A stretch of 6,531 nucleotides of DNA, from assembly GCA_017536285.1 (NCBI GenBank), contig JAFXHP010000123.1, positions 1-6,531 on the forward strand, written 5' to 3'. Positions 6,234 through 6,531 of this stretch are shown here, one piece after another. Each line of letters begins with the position of its first letter. Position 1 is the first letter of the stretch. A model generated the notes under the pieces. The model did no database searches and was not told the origin of the DNA. It was given only the letters and a program-made list of their open reading frames with translations. The DNA comes from Clostridia bacterium (GTDB lineage Bacteria > Bacillota_A > Clostridia > UMGS1883 > HGM11501). The translations under genes were made by a program, and so were the position numbers.

Positions 6234-6284
6234 ACAACATAATATTATCACATTATCTTTGGTTTGTCAACAATAAAATGTTGT
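6234..6284. promoter_or_regulatory. CAACA/TGTTG repeats flanking the promoter, candidate operator
   Basis: Plus-strand CAACA occurs at 6235-6239 and 6268-6272, and its complement TGTTG at 6279-6283. The outer pair forms a 7-base inverted repeat (ACAACAT 6234-6240, ATGTTGT 6278-6284). The inner pair forms CAACA-N6-TGTTG overlapping the -35. The two CAACA copies are 33 bases apart, about three helical turns, on either side of the promoter core. This placement suits a repressor or activator, but no regulator family can be named. Confidence 0.4.
6242..6270 (-). promoter_or_regulatory. Sigma-A promoter for the aldolase-to-pduT operon
   Basis: The minus strand shows a perfect -35 TTGACA (6270-6265), a 17-base spacer, and -10 TAATAT (6247-6242) preceded by TG one base upstream, an extended -10. 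Predicted transcription starts near 6235, about 35 bases before the aldolase ATG. The -10 sits in the self-complementary ATAATATTAT (6239-6248). It lies about 20 bases beyond the eutP stop, so the downstream genes can be transcribed apart from eutP. Confidence 0.75.
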
Positions 6285-6288
6285 TTTT

Positions 6289-6531
6289 TTACTTTTTTTC
6301 TGTGGATTTGTTGGTTTTATCTGTCCATCCCAAATAATCCTTAAGCTCGTCTATCCCCTGGTTTGCGGTGGAATTGACGAAAAATATCTTTTTACAGCCT
6401 GCCAGACGAAGCCAGCTTTCCGCATTTTTTATGTTTGCGTTTTTGTGGTCTATCTTGGTTACTATTCCGATTACCTCTTTCGGAGTCATACAGGTGATGC
6501 AGGGAGGATAAAGGGAATAGGGCTCCGTTGC
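6289..6531 (-). CDS. eutP: EutP/PduV-type GTPase, C-terminal part (5' end outside window)
   Basis: The frame stays open from the window edge (6531) to the TAA at 6289, about 80 residues beginning ATEPYSLYPP. The ATG at 6489 is internal and should not be taken as the start. The segment PKEVIGIVTKIDH carries the TKxD guanine-recognition (G4) motif, followed by the ...AGCKKIFFVNSTANQGIDELKDYL end typical of EutP/PduV. The P-loop and G3 motifs would lie beyond the window. PduV associates with microcompartments in the Pdu system, and EutP has been described as a GTPase or acetate kinase; the role here is not settled. No terminator follows it on the minus strand, so transcription may read through into the aldolase gene. 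Confidence 0.88.
   Translation of the reverse strand, partial: ATEPYSLYPPCITCMTPKEVIGIVTKIDHKNANIKNAESWLRLAGCKKIFFVNSTANQGIDELKDYLGWTDKTNKSTEKK

Noticed and set aside
6268..6290. Plus-strand hairpin CAACA-N6-TGTTG followed by a T run, like a rho-independent terminator
   Set aside because: No plus-strand gene precedes it, the stem is only five AT-rich pairs, and it overlaps the minus-strand promoter, where operator function is more likely.
6289..6489. A 66-residue gene starting at the ATG at 6489
   Set aside because: The frame is open upstream to the window edge and the upstream residues fit EutP/PduV, so this Met is internal.

Overview
The window is part of a bacterial microcompartment (BMC) operon. 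Every supportable gene lies on the minus strand, so transcription runs from the right end (6531) to the left end (1). Strong AGGAGG-type ribosome binding sites, moderate to low GC and the gene set (class II aldolase, encapsulated zinc alcohol dehydrogenase, PduO-C/GlcG-like protein, PduS, PduT, EutN, EutP/PduV) suggest an anaerobic gut-type Clostridia/Firmicutes. The set resembles the fucose/rhamnose-to-1,2-propanediol glycyl-radical BMC loci (GRM5 type) known from Clostridium (Lachnoclostridium) phytofermentans and Roseburia. The organism and BMC class are inferences: the signature dehydratase, the CoA-acylating aldehyde dehydrogenase and PduL are not in the window.

Layout in transcription order: (i) the 3' end of a EutP/PduV-type GTPase gene, 6289-6531; (ii) an 88-bp gap with a very good sigma-A promoter (TTGACA-N17-TAATAT) and CAACA/TGTTG repeats; (iii) an L-fuculose-phosphate-type aldolase with a Cys-rich linker and a C-terminal encapsulation-type helix, 5391-6200; (iv) a PduO-C/GlcG-like protein with an N-terminal encapsulation-type helix, 4856-5365; (v) a zinc alcohol dehydrogenase whose frame is continuous with an unrecognised 121-residue upstream domain, 3266-4837, with a strong internal start at 4474; (vi) a canonical BMC-H shell protein, 2952-3227; (vii) a second BMC-H with a roughly 53-residue Lys/Ala/Pro/Glu-rich tail and a near-perfect internal ribosome site at the shell domain, 2481-2918; (viii) the EutN/CcmL pentamer, 2169-2438; (ix) PduS, 837-2165; (x) PduT with its cluster-binding Cys38, 275-823; (xi) a 219-bp inverted-repeat element, 60-278, that also supplies the pduT stop codon; (xii) the first 12 codons of another gene, 1-38, starting with an encapsulation-like helix.

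How the parts would work together: the aldolase splits a deoxysugar phosphate (fuculose-1-P or rhamnulose-1-P) into dihydroxyacetone phosphate and lactaldehyde. The alcohol dehydrogenase reduces an aldehyde (lactaldehyde or propionaldehyde) using NADH. PduS and PduT form an Fe-S/flavin route that can move electrons through the shell. BMC-H, BMC-T and EutN build the facets and vertices. Short amphipathic helices on the aldolase, the PduO-like protein, the alcohol dehydrogenase and the gene at the left edge address cargo to the lumen.

The most unusual point is that two genes, the dehydrogenase and the long BMC-H, have the same nested design: a long in-frame product with an N-terminal extension, and a strong Shine-Dalgarno site inside the coding sequence placed to make the canonical short product as well. 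In the dehydrogenase the encapsulation helix is N-terminal only in the short form.
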